Assembly: GCF_016702655.1 (NCBI RefSeq)
Contig: NZ_JADJDO010000038.1
Coordinates: 84,143-148,142 of the forward strand
From: Ideonella sp.
GTDB taxonomy: Bacteria > Pseudomonadota > Gammaproteobacteria > Burkholderiales > Burkholderiaceae_C
Length of the DNA stretch: 64,000 bases
Reading direction: 5' to 3'
Part shown: positions 1 through 8,111 of the stretch, piece by piece
Numbering within the stretch: position 1 is the stretch's first letter
Layout: each line of letters opens with the position of its first letter
Notes under the pieces: model-generated
Told to the model about the DNA's origin: nothing
The model's input: only the letters and a program-made list of their open reading frames with translations
Database searches by the model: none
Program-made: the position numbers and the translations under genes

Positions 1-746
1 CCCGCGTAGAGCCAGCCCGCCGCGCGGCGCCCGCGCCAGCCGAATGCGTGCCGGCCCGCCAGCAGGCCCGCGAAGACGAACCAGCCCAGCAACGAGAAGA
101 CCGTCTTGTGATCCCAGCGCCAGGGTTCGGCGAACCACCAGCCGAGCACGAGCGTCGCCGACAGCGCCGCGAAGCCGGCCGCGACGAAACGGAAGGTGAG
201 CCGCTCCAGGCGCAGCAGCGGCAGTCCGCCCGCGGCCGGCGCGACCAGCCCGCCCGGACCCTTCATCCGCAGGCGCCGCTCGGCGTTGCTGAGCAGCGCC
301 GCATGCAGCACCGCGGCGCCGAAGAGGCCATACGATGCGATGCCCAGCACCCAGTGCAGCGGCTCCCAGGGCGACCCGGCCATCGGGCGCGACTCGCCCG
401 GATACCACCACGCGAGCGCGACGACGGCGAGGCCGAGCACGGCCAGCGCTCGACGCACGCTTGCCAGCGGCACGAAGCGGCTTTCGACCGCGTGCACCGC
501 GAGCACGAGCCACAGCGTTGCCGACAGTGCCGGCGCGAATCCGAAGCGCGCACCGGGCTGCGCGCTTCCGATGCCGGCCACGTCGGCGACGATGGCCAGG
601 CCGTGCGCGAGCCAGCCCACGGCGAGGGCGAGGCGCAAGGCCGCCGTGCGACGCTCGGCCAGCGTCGCCGCCGCGCCATAGCCGACGAGCGCGATCGCGC
701 TCGGCACGGCAAGCACCGGGTCGGCAGACCCGAACGATAGAATCAT
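1..746 (-). CDS. CcsA/YpjD-type cytochrome c assembly membrane protein (3' end outside window)
   Basis: This is an inner-membrane protein of the CcsA/ResC/YpjD family, whose better-known members handle haem during cytochrome c maturation. The visible 248 codons start at an ATG (744-746) and give repeated hydrophobic helices plus the family-like segments HWVLGIASYGLF and WDHKTVFSLLGWFVF; the rest of the gene lies beyond position 1. It is divergent from ffh, 56 bp away, an arrangement common in betaproteobacteria. The YpjD subgroup next to ffh has no firmly established role, so the haem function is by family only. The family call is fairly secure; the exact role is not. Confidence 0.75.
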   Translation of the reverse strand, partial: MILSFGSADPVLAVPSAIALVGYGAAATLAERRTAALRLALAVGWLAHGLAIVADVAGIGSAQPGARFGFAPALSATLWLVLAVHAVESRFVPLASVRRALAVLGLAVVALAWWYPGESRPMAGSPWEPLHWVLGIASYGLFGAAVLHAALLSNAERRLRMKGPGGLVAPAAGGLPLLRLERLTFRFVAAGFAALSATLVLGWWFAEPWRWDHKTVFSLLGWFVFAGLLAGRHAFGWRGRRAAGWLYA

Positions 747-802
747 CCGCACAGTGTACTGACGCGCACCGCGGCTCTCGCGGCCGCGCACCGCCCACCC
801 CG

Positions 803-2194
803 ATGGCCTCCACCCTCACCGACCGCCTGAGCCGGCTCGTCAAGACGATGCGCGGCCAGGCCCGCATCACCGAAGCCAACGTGCAGGACATGCTGCGCGA
901 GGTGCGCATGGCGCTGCTCGAGGCCGACGTGGCGCTGCCGGTGGTGCGCGACTTCATCGCGCGCGTCAAGGACAAGGCGCTCGGCGCCGAGGTCGTCGGG
1001 TCGCTGTCGCCGGGGCAGGCGCTCGTGGGCATCGTCAACCGCGAACTCGCGCTGACGATGGGCGAGGTGGACGCGGCAGGGTCCCTGAAGGGCCCGGCCG
1101 ACCTCGACCTTGCCGTACAGCCGCCGGCCGTGATCCTGATGGCCGGCCTGCAGGGCGCGGGCAAGACGACCACGACGGCCAAGCTCGCGCGCCACCTTGC
1201 GAGCAAGCGCAAGAAGAAAGTACTCACCGTCTCGGCCGACGTGTACCGGCCGGCGGCGATCGAGCAACTCAAGGTCGTCACGCAACAGGCCGGGGCGGAG
1301 TGGTTCGCCTCGAGCGCAAGCGACAAGCCGGTCGAGATCGTCCTGGCCGCGCTCGACTACGCGCGCAAGCACTACTTCGACGTGCTGCTCGTCGACACCG
1401 CAGGCCGCCTCGCGATCGACGCCGCGCTGATGCAGGAGATCGCCGACCTGCACGCTGCCGTCAAGCCCGTCGAGACGCTGTTCGTCGTCGACGCGATGCA
1501 GGGCCAGGACGCGATCAACACCGCCAAGGCCTTCAGGGAGGCGCTGCCGCTGACCGGCATCGTGCTGACCAAGACCGACGGCGACTCGCGCGGCGGCGCG
1601 GCGCTCTCGGTGCGCCAGGTGACGGGCGTGCCGATCAAGTTCGCCGGCACGAGCGAGAAGATCGACGGCCTGGAGGTGTTCGACGCCGAGCGCCACGCTG
1701 GGCGCATCTTAGGCATGGGCGACATCGTCGCGCTCGTCGAGGAGGTGCAGAAGGGCGTGGACATCGCCGCGGCGCAGAAGCTCGCCGACAAGGTGCGCAC
1801 CGGCGACGCCTTCGACCTGAACGACTTCCTGTCGCAGCTCTCGCAGATGAAGAAGATGGGTGGCCTGTCGGGCCTGATCGACAAGCTGCCGCAGCAGATG
1901 GCGGCCAAGGCCGGCCAGGCCGACATGGACCGCGCCGAGCGCGACGTCAAGCGAATGGAAGGCATCATCTGCTCGATGACGCCGCTCGAGCGCCGCAAGC
2001 CCGACCTGCTCAAGGCCACGCGCAAGCGCCGCATCGCCGCCGGCGCCGGCGTTCAGGTTCAGGAGGTCAACCGCCTGCTCAAGCAGTACGAGCAGATGCG
2101 CGACATGATGAAGAAGATGAAGGGCGGCGGCATGATGAAGATGTTGAAGCGCATGGGCGGCATGAAGGGGATGATGCCGCCGGGGATGCGCTGA
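803..2194 (+). CDS. ffh: Signal recognition particle GTPase Ffh
   Basis: Ffh binds 4.5S RNA and signal peptides of nascent membrane proteins and delivers them to FtsY. The 463-residue length is normal. Visible features are the N domain, the P-loop GLQGAGKTT near residues 115-123, DTAGRL, TKTDGDSRGG, and a C-terminal methionine-rich M domain with MKKMKGGGMMKMLKRMGG. The ATG at 803 begins the usual N terminus (MASTLTDRLSRL); the open frame extends further upstream but has no homology there. It faces ftsY tail to tail with only 23 bp between, so the two SRP GTPases are convergent neighbours. Confidence 0.97.
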   Translation: MASTLTDRLSRLVKTMRGQARITEANVQDMLREVRMALLEADVALPVVRDFIARVKDKALGAEVVGSLSPGQALVGIVNRELALTMGEVDAAGSLKGPADLDLAVQPPAVILMAGLQGAGKTTTTAKLARHLASKRKKKVLTVSADVYRPAAIEQLKVVTQQAGAEWFASSASDKPVEIVLAALDYARKHYFDVLLVDTAGRLAIDAALMQEIADLHAAVKPVETLFVVDAMQGQDAINTAKAFREALPLTGIVLTKTDGDSRGGAALSVRQVTGVPIKFAGTSEKIDGLEVFDAERHAGRILGMGDIVALVEEVQKGVDIAAAQKLADKVRTGDAFDLNDFLSQLSQMKKMGGLSGLIDKLPQQMAAKAGQADMDRAERDVKRMEGIICSMTPLERRKPDLLKATRKRRIAAGAGVQVQEVNRLLKQYEQMRDMMKKMKGGGMMKMLKRMGGMKGMMPPGMR

Positions 2195-2217
2195 GCCAGG
2201 CTCAAGCACCCGGCCGA

Positions 2218-3255
2218 TCAACCGAGCAGCGCCTGCGCGAACTCGCGTGCGCTGAAGGTCTGCAGGTCCTCGAGCTTCTCGCCGACGCCGATGAAGTAGA
2301 CCGGCACCGCTGCTTGTGGCCGCTCGCGCGACCAGAGCGCGATCGCCGCGAGCACCCCGCCCTTGGCCGTGCCGTCGAGCTTGGTCACGATGAGGCCGGT
2401 GAGGCCGAGCGCGGCGTCGAAGGCCTGCACCTGCGCGAGCGCGTTCTGCCCGGTGTTGCCGTCGACGACGAGCAGCACCTCGTGCGGCGCGCCCGGCATC
2501 GCCTTCGCGATCGTGCGCCGGATCTTCTTCAACTCCTCCATCAGGTGCGCCTGCGTGGTCAGCCGGCCCGCGGTGTCGGCGATCACGACATCGGCGCCGC
2601 GTGCCCTGCCAGCGGCGACCGCATCGAAGCTCACCGCCGCCGGGTCGCCGCCCTGCTGGCTCACGATCTCGACCTGGTTGCGCCCGGCCCACACGGCGAG
2701 CTGCTCGCGTGCCGCGGCGCGAAACGTGTCGGCCGCAGCGAGCAGCACCGTCTGCCCCGATTCAGCGAGGTAGCGCGTGAGCTTGCCGATGCTCGTCGTC
2801 TTGCCGGCGCCGTTGACGCCCACGACCATGATCACGGTCGGCGTCTCGCGCCCGACGCCGAGCGCGCGCTCGAGCGGCGCGAGCAGTTCGGCGACGGCGT
2901 CGATCAGCAGCGCCTTGACGGCGAGCGGTTCGGTCGCACCAGCCTCCTTGACGCGCCGCTTCAGGTCAGCGAGCAGGAACTCGGTCGCCTTGACGCCGGC
3001 ATCGGCCATCAGCAGCGCGGACTCGAGCTCCTCGTAGAGCGCATCGTCGATCTGCGCGCCGGTAAAGACCTGGGCAATGCTCGAGCCGGTCTTGCGCAAC
3101 CCGCTGCGCAGCTTGTCGAGCCAGCCCTTGCGTTGCGGCGGTTCGACAACCGCGGCAGGCTCGACGGCGGGCGCAGGCGTGGGCGCGGCAACAGGCGCTG
3201 GCGCTGGCGCGACCGCGGGTTCGGGCGGCGCCTTCTTCTTGAAGAAACTGAACAT
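2218..3255 (-). CDS. ftsY: Signal recognition particle receptor FtsY
   Basis: FtsY is the membrane-associated SRP receptor GTPase that pairs with Ffh. The 345-residue reading starts at MFSFFKKK (ATG 3253-3255), the usual proteobacterial N terminus, followed by a proline/alanine-rich spacer and the NG domain with GVNGAGKTTSIGKL, DTAGRL and TKLDGTAKGG. An in-frame ATG 48 nt further upstream would add a non-homologous leader, and neither start has a convincing Shine-Dalgarno sequence. In many relatives ftsY sits beside rsmD and coaD; here those genes lie about 15 kb away and ftsY abuts ffh instead. Confidence 0.96.
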   Translation of the reverse strand: MFSFFKKKAPPEPAVAPAPAPVAAPTPAPAVEPAAVVEPPQRKGWLDKLRSGLRKTGSSIAQVFTGAQIDDALYEELESALLMADAGVKATEFLLADLKRRVKEAGATEPLAVKALLIDAVAELLAPLERALGVGRETPTVIMVVGVNGAGKTTSIGKLTRYLAESGQTVLLAAADTFRAAAREQLAVWAGRNQVEIVSQQGGDPAAVSFDAVAAGRARGADVVIADTAGRLTTQAHLMEELKKIRRTIAKAMPGAPHEVLLVVDGNTGQNALAQVQAFDAALGLTGLIVTKLDGTAKGGVLAAIALWSRERPQAAVPVYFIGVGEKLEDLQTFSAREFAQALLG

Positions 3256-3321
3256 TGGGGGGAGGGTGGCGGCGTGGCTCGGCGATTCTAGGAGCCGGGC
3301 CATGCACCCCGGCCGCGTCGC

Positions 3322-3327
3322 TATAAT
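3322..3327 (+). promoter_or_regulatory. -10 hexamer of the tRNA-Met promoter
   Basis: A perfect TATAAT lies 10 nt before the tRNA, the usual place for a tRNA gene -10 box. No clear -35 hexamer is seen 16-18 nt upstream (GCCATG region). Assignment rests on the consensus match in very GC-rich surroundings. Confidence 0.6.
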
Positions 3328-3337
3328 TTCCGGCTCA

Positions 3338-3414
<77 letters not shown>

Positions 3415-3423
3415 AGTCCGAAG

Positions 3424-3462
3424 CCCCCTGTCGATCGACGATCTGCAGGGGGTTCTTCATTT
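3424..3462 (+). terminator. Rho-independent-type terminator after tRNA-Met
   Basis: CCCCCTG (3424-3430) pairs with CAGGGGG (3446-3452) around a 15-nt loop and is followed by the T-rich TTCTTCATTT. It sits 10 nt past the tRNA end. Confidence 0.6.
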
Positions 3463-3669
3463 CGAGATCGATGCGGGGCCTTCGTCGCGTGGGCGCGGGC
3501 GGTGCAACGCGCCTGTGGCAGAGTTGCGCATCTTGAAGCAAGGTCGCCACCTCCCCGCGTGGGCGCGCCGGCAGGGTCGTTCGGGTGCCGGGCGTGCCGT
3601 GTCATGCGCTTCGCGCCGCCGTCGCCGATGAGTCTGCCGGCTGCCGATCGACAGGCGGTCGGCCGACCG

Positions 3670-4554
3670 ATGCACCGCATCGTCTTCGTCACCGGCAAGG
3701 GCGGCGTCGGCAAGTCGGCCGTGGCCGCAGCGTCGGCGCTGCAGTTCGCACGCGCCGGTCAGCGCGTACTGCTCGTGGAACTGGGCAGCCGCAGCTTCTA
3801 CGGCCCCTGGCTCGGACTGTCGGTCGGCGCGCAGGCCGTGCCTTGGCAGCCGCGGATCGGCATTGCCTGCTGGGATGTCGAGTCGGCGTTGCGCGAGTAC
3901 ATCGGCCACTACCTGGTGTTCAAGGCTGCGGCCAGGGGTGTGCTGAACAACGCCGTGATGAAGGCACTCATCGCCGCCGCACCCAGCGTCGCCGAGCTGG
4001 CCATCCTGGGCAAGCTCACGGCGCCGATGCGCCACGGCTGGTACAAGCGCGATGTCGACGTGGTGGTCGTCGATGCCTACGCGACGGGGCATTTCCTGGC
4101 GCTGCTGCGCGCGCCGCGCGGCCTGTCGCAGACGGTCGCGAGCGGCGCGATGCACCGGCACACGACGGCGATGTCGAACGTGCTCGGCGACCCGGCGATC
4201 TGCACCTACCGCGTCGTAACGATGGCCGAGGAGATGCCGGTCACCGAGGCCTGTGAACTGGCGCGCGCCATCCGCTCGGAGACCGGCATCGCACCCGGCC
4301 TGTACTGCAACCGGCTGATCGACCTGCCGGCGCGGCTGCCCGCGCTCGCGGCCGATCACGCGGGCGCGCCCTTCGTCAGGCAGATGGCACGCGTGTCAAG
4401 GCGCCAGCGCGACGGCCTGGCCGAGCTCGCCGATCTCGGCGCCGACTGCGCGGGGCCGGTGCGCCGCTTGCCGCTCGTCGCGACGACCGATCCGCACCGC
4501 CTGCTCGGCGCGCTGGCCGACGCCCTCGAGGCCGTGCAGGGCATTGCGGCATGA
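3670..4554 (+). CDS. ArsA/Get3-like ATPase, first member of a pair
   Basis: A SIMIBI-class ATPase of the ArsA (anion-transporting/Get3) family, 294 residues from the ATG at 3670. It starts straight into the deviant Walker A (GKGGVGKS) containing the signature lysine and keeps the switch-II-like DAYATGHFLALLRAP. In-frame ATGs at 3604 and 3628 would add 22 or 14 residues without homology; no start has a clear ribosome site. Its stop overlaps the next start by ATGA, so the two proteins are probably made and work together. There are no arsenic genes nearby, so arsenite export is not implied; paired ArsA-like ATPases of this kind have no settled substrate. Confidence 0.82.
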   Translation: MHRIVFVTGKGGVGKSAVAAASALQFARAGQRVLLVELGSRSFYGPWLGLSVGAQAVPWQPRIGIACWDVESALREYIGHYLVFKAAARGVLNNAVMKALIAAAPSVAELAILGKLTAPMRHGWYKRDVDVVVVDAYATGHFLALLRAPRGLSQTVASGAMHRHTTAMSNVLGDPAICTYRVVTMAEEMPVTEACELARAIRSETGIAPGLYCNRLIDLPARLPALAADHAGAPFVRQMARVSRRQRDGLAELADLGADCAGPVRRLPLVATTDPHRLLGALADALEAVQGIAA

Positions 4555-5615
4555 AGGCGCTGATCGAAGCCCACCGCGTGATCGTCTGTACCGGCAGCGG
4601 CGGCGTCGGCAAGACCACGACTTCGGCAGCGCTCGGCGTCGCCGCGGCCAGGCTCGGCAAGCGCGTGCTCGTGCTGACCATCGACCCGGCGCGGCGCCTG
4701 GCGACGACGCTCGGCATCGCCAACAGCGCCGAGGATGTGCGCGTGCCCGGGCAAGCCTGGGGCGGCGAACTGTGGGCCGGCGCGATCGACCCGGCGCGGA
4801 TCTTCGCCGACTACATCGAGCGCCACGCCAGGAACCCCGACACCGTCGAACGGCTGACCCGCAACGCGCTGTACCAGCAGCTCTCCACCACGCTGTCGGG
4901 ATCGCAGGAGTTCACCTCGCTGGCCAGGCTGCACGACGCGGCCACCGGCGGGCGCTACGACCTGGTGATCCTCGACACGCCGCCAGCCGCGCATGCGGCC
5001 GACTTCCTGCACGCCCCCGCAAGGTTGAACGCGGTCTTCGACTCAGGCATCGTGAGCCTGTTCATGGGCCGCACGAGCGGGCTCGGCCTTGCCTCGGCGG
5101 CCTGGAAGCAGGGCGTGAAGATGGTGCTGGGTTCGCTCAGCTTCCTGACCGGCTCGGCCTTCGTCGCCACCTTCAAGGATTTCTTCTCGGCCATCGATGC
5201 GATCGCGCCGGACATCCGCGAGACCAACCTCCAGGCCCACCGGCTGCTGCTCGACCCCACGACGGCCTTCATCCTGATCAGCAGCTTCGACAGCGCCAAG
5301 ATCCAGGAAGGCGAGGCCTTTCACGACGAGTTGCTCGCGTCCGGCTACCACCTGCGCAAGGTCGTCATCAATCGCGCGTGGCCGCAATGGATGCCGGCCG
5401 ACGAGGCGCGGCGCGCCGAGGCGGGCAACGCGCTGCGCGCGAGCGGCGAGCCCGCGCTGGCCACGCTCCACGATCAACTGTCCGGCTACTACATGGCGCG
5501 CCGCTCGCTGCATACGCGATTCGCCGACATGGTGACGGTGCCCGAACTGGACGAGGCGGTCCTGGGGCTGAAGGCGCTGGAACAGCTGGCGCAGCGCTTG
5601 CTGCAGCCGGCTTGA
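4551..5615 (+). CDS. ArsA/Get3-like ATPase, second member of a pair
   Basis: The 354-residue partner of the preceding ATPase. Its Walker A reads GSGGVGKTTTSAALG: the catalytic P-loop lysine is present but the ArsA/MinD signature lysine is replaced by serine. It keeps LTIDPARRLATTLG and ILDTPPAAHAADFL, typical of the family. The complementary signature-lysine pattern suggests a heterodimer in which one subunit supplies the lysine in trans; this is inference. Translation is likely coupled to the upstream gene through the 4-nt overlap. Substrate unknown. Confidence 0.82.
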   Translation: MKALIEAHRVIVCTGSGGVGKTTTSAALGVAAARLGKRVLVLTIDPARRLATTLGIANSAEDVRVPGQAWGGELWAGAIDPARIFADYIERHARNPDTVERLTRNALYQQLSTTLSGSQEFTSLARLHDAATGGRYDLVILDTPPAAHAADFLHAPARLNAVFDSGIVSLFMGRTSGLGLASAAWKQGVKMVLGSLSFLTGSAFVATFKDFFSAIDAIAPDIRETNLQAHRLLLDPTTAFILISSFDSAKIQEGEAFHDELLASGYHLRKVVINRAWPQWMPADEARRAEAGNALRASGEPALATLHDQLSGYYMARRSLHTRFADMVTVPELDEAVLGLKALEQLAQRLLQPA

Positions 5616-5828
5616 ACAATGCTCGAATCTGCCTGGGGTCCGGCGCCCTGCAGAGTAAGATCCGGCCTCGTCGGGGCGAGCCGCTGCGCATGCCGCGATC
5701 GATGGGGCAGCCGCCTGCCTGACGATGCTTGCATGCGGCCGAGCCGCTTCGTGACACGCGCCACTCGCGCCCCGGCACCGGCCCTCCCCTTTCGCGCAGC
5801 CAGCGCCCGCCCGACTCAAGATCGACCC

Positions 5829-6224
5829 ATGACCCGACTCGTGAATGCCCGCCGCGCCATCCTGGCGACCTTGATGCTGTGCGCCGCGGCACCTGCCGCA
5901 GCCCAGGTCCAGCGCAATTTCCCGGCCACCGCGCTGCGCGGCACGCTCGTCGTCGCAGCCCCGCCCGAGGTGTTGCTCAATGGTGTGCCCGCAAGGCTTG
6001 CGCCCGGCGCGCGCATCCGCGACCAGAACAACATGATCGCGATGTCGGGCCCGCTGGCCGGCCAGAAGCTGCTCGTGCACTACACCGTCGATCCGCAGGG
6101 CGCGCTGCGCGAGGTCTGGATCCTGACCCCCGCCGAGGCCGCGCGCAGGCCCTGGCCCGAGACGCCGCGCGAGGCTCAGGCCTGGCGCTTCGACGCCGGC
6201 GCGCAGGTCTGGTTCCGGCCGTGA
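5829..6224 (+). CDS. Conserved exported protein of unknown function upstream of miaB
   Basis: A 131-residue protein with a clear signal peptide (MTRLVNARRAILATLMLCAAAPAAAQ) and a small beta-rich-looking mature part containing LNGVPARLAPGARIRDQNN. The ATG at 5829 was chosen because it begins the signal sequence; the frame is open further upstream but lacks sense. The stop overlaps the GTG start of miaB (GTGA). I do not recognise a characterised family. Confidence 0.7.
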   Translation: MTRLVNARRAILATLMLCAAAPAAAQVQRNFPATALRGTLVVAAPPEVLLNGVPARLAPGARIRDQNNMIAMSGPLAGQKLLVHYTVDPQGALREVWILTPAEAARRPWPETPREAQAWRFDAGAQVWFRP

Positions 6225-7570
6225 GCGATGCGCGGCCCGGCAAGAAGGTCTTCATCAAGACCTTCGGCTGCCAGATGAACGAATACGACTCGGGCAAGAT
6301 GTCCGATGTCCTCGCCGCCGCCGAGGGTTATGCGCCGACCGACGACGTCGAGCAGGCCGACCTGATCCTGTTCAACACCTGCTCGGTGCGCGAGAAGGCG
6401 CAGGAGAAGGTGTTCAGCGACCTCGGCCGCGTCAAGCACCTGAAGGCACGCGGTGCGCTGATCGGCGTCGGCGGCTGCGTGGCGAGCCAGGAAGGCGCGG
6501 CCCTGATCGAGCGCGCGCCCTACGTGGATCTGGTCTTCGGCCCTCAGACGCTGCACCGCCTGCCCGAAATGCTCGCGCGGCGCGAGGCCCAGCAGCGGCC
6601 GCAGGTGGACATCAGCTTCCCCGAGATCGAGAAATTCGACCATCTGCCGCCCGCGCGCGTCGACGGCGCGACGGCGTTCGTCTCGATCATGGAGGGCTGC
6701 TCCAAGTACTGCAGCTACTGCGTCGTGCCCTACACGCGCGGCGACGAGGTCTCGCGCCCGCTCGACGACGTGCTCGCCGAGGTGGCCGGCCTCGCCGAGC
6801 AGGGCGTGCGCGAGGTCACGCTGCTCGGCCAGAACGTCAACGCCTGGCGTGGCCGCGCGGGCGCAGCGGGCAGCGGGCAGGCCGACTTCGCACTGCTCGT
6901 GGAACTCGTCGCTGCGATCCCCGGCATCGCCCGGCTGCGCTACACGACGAGCCACCCCAACGAGTTCACCCAGCGCCTCGTCGACGCCTATGCGCGCGTG
7001 CCGCAGCTCGTGGACCATGTGCACCTGCCGGTGCAGCACGGCAGCGACCGCATCCTCGCCGCGATGAAGCGCGGCTACACCGTGCTCGAGTACAAGAACC
7101 TCGTGCGCCGGCTGCGCGCGGCGCGGCCGGGCATCCGCATCGGCACCGACCTGATCGTCGGCTTTCCTGGCGAGACCAACGACGACTTCGCGCGCACGAT
7201 GGCGCTGATCGATGAGGTCGGCTTCGACGCAAGCTTCAGCTTCGTCTTCAGCCCGCGCCCCGGCACGCCGGCGGCGGCGCTCGCCGACGACACGCCGCAG
7301 ACGGTCAAGCTCGCGCGCCTGCAGCAGGTCCAGGCCGCGATCGACGCCAACGCAGCGCGCATTTCAGCCTCGCTCGTCGGCAGCGTGCAGACGGTGCTCG
7401 TCGAGGGGCCTTCGCGCAAGGACGAGCGCGAGTGGACGGGGCGCACGGATTGCAACCGCGCGGTCAACTTCGCCGCGCCGGGCATTGTTGTCGGCCAGCT
7501 TGTCGCAGTCCGGATCACCGAGGCACGCTCCCACTCGCTGCGCGGCCGGCTCCACCTGCTTGCTGCCTGA
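6221..7570 (+). CDS. miaB: tRNA-2-methylthio-N6-dimethylallyladenosine synthase MiaB
   Basis: A radical-SAM methylthiotransferase that converts i6A37 to ms2i6A37 in tRNAs. The 449-residue protein has the UPF0004 domain cysteines C17, C54 and C86, the radical-SAM motif C160-x3-C164-x2-C167 within EGCSKYCSYCVVPYTRG, and a C-terminal TRAM domain. The start is GTG at 6221, overlapping the previous stop as GTGA; the ATG at 6228 is out of frame. Length and motif order match MiaB rather than RimO. Confidence 0.96.
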   Translation: MSDARPGKKVFIKTFGCQMNEYDSGKMSDVLAAAEGYAPTDDVEQADLILFNTCSVREKAQEKVFSDLGRVKHLKARGALIGVGGCVASQEGAALIERAPYVDLVFGPQTLHRLPEMLARREAQQRPQVDISFPEIEKFDHLPPARVDGATAFVSIMEGCSKYCSYCVVPYTRGDEVSRPLDDVLAEVAGLAEQGVREVTLLGQNVNAWRGRAGAAGSGQADFALLVELVAAIPGIARLRYTTSHPNEFTQRLVDAYARVPQLVDHVHLPVQHGSDRILAAMKRGYTVLEYKNLVRRLRAARPGIRIGTDLIVGFPGETNDDFARTMALIDEVGFDASFSFVFSPRPGTPAAALADDTPQTVKLARLQQVQAAIDANAARISASLVGSVQTVLVEGPSRKDEREWTGRTDCNRAVNFAAPGIVVGQLVAVRITEARSHSLRGRLHLLAA

Positions 7571-7596
7571 GCGCACGCCGCTGCGCGGCGCCGCGC

Positions 7597-8037
7597 TTAC
7601 TGCGCCGTCACGCGCGCGCTCTCGCCATAGCCCTGGATGAAGACCTTCTGGCCGACGCGCAGCGGCGCGCCCACGGCCTGCGTCACGACCACGAGAACGC
7701 CCGAGGTCGTGCGCACGATGATCTGCTCGCCGGCAATGGGCTGAGTGTTTCTCTTCTGTACCTCGTTGCCGACGAGCGCGCCGCCCACAGCGCCAGCCAC
7801 CATCGCCACGTCGCGGCCCGTGCCGCCGCCGATCAGGCTGCCGATGCCCACACCGGTGAGGCCGCCGATCACGGCGCCCACGCCCTGGTGCTGGTTGCTC
7901 GCGATCTGGGTCGGGTTGATCTGCTCGATCACGCCGCTGCGGATCTCCAGCGGGGCCGGCGCGGGCGCGGCGCAGGCGCCGAGCGTGAGGGCTGTCAGGA
8001 TGGCGCCCAGGCGCCGAGTGATGCGGTAGAAGGTCAT
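7597..8037 (-). CDS. Glycine-zipper outer-membrane lipoprotein, SlyB/17-kDa antigen type
   Basis: A 146-residue lipoprotein: signal peptide with lipobox LGAC (Cys22), a glycine-zipper transmembrane segment (GAVIGGLTGVGIGSLIGGG and a second GAVGGALVG stretch), then a small beta domain ending GQKVFIQGYGESARV. The ATG at 8037 has a good ribosome site (GGAG, 7 nt away). SlyB-like proteins sit in the outer membrane and support envelope integrity. It converges on miaB (26 bp). Confidence 0.85.
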   Translation of the reverse strand: MTFYRITRRLGAILTALTLGACAAPAPAPLEIRSGVIEQINPTQIASNQHQGVGAVIGGLTGVGIGSLIGGGTGRDVAMVAGAVGGALVGNEVQKRNTQPIAGEQIIVRTTSGVLVVVTQAVGAPLRVGQKVFIQGYGESARVTAQ

Positions 8038-8111
8038 GGTGAGCTCCAGATCGGGTGCAAGCGGGGTCGAGGTCAGGCGATCGGGATTATGCGAGCAGCG
8101 AGCCCGGCGCG

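Noticed and set aside
3670..5615. Arsenic-resistance locus
   Set aside because: ArsA-family ATPases alone do not show this; there is no arsB, arsC, arsD or arsR around them.
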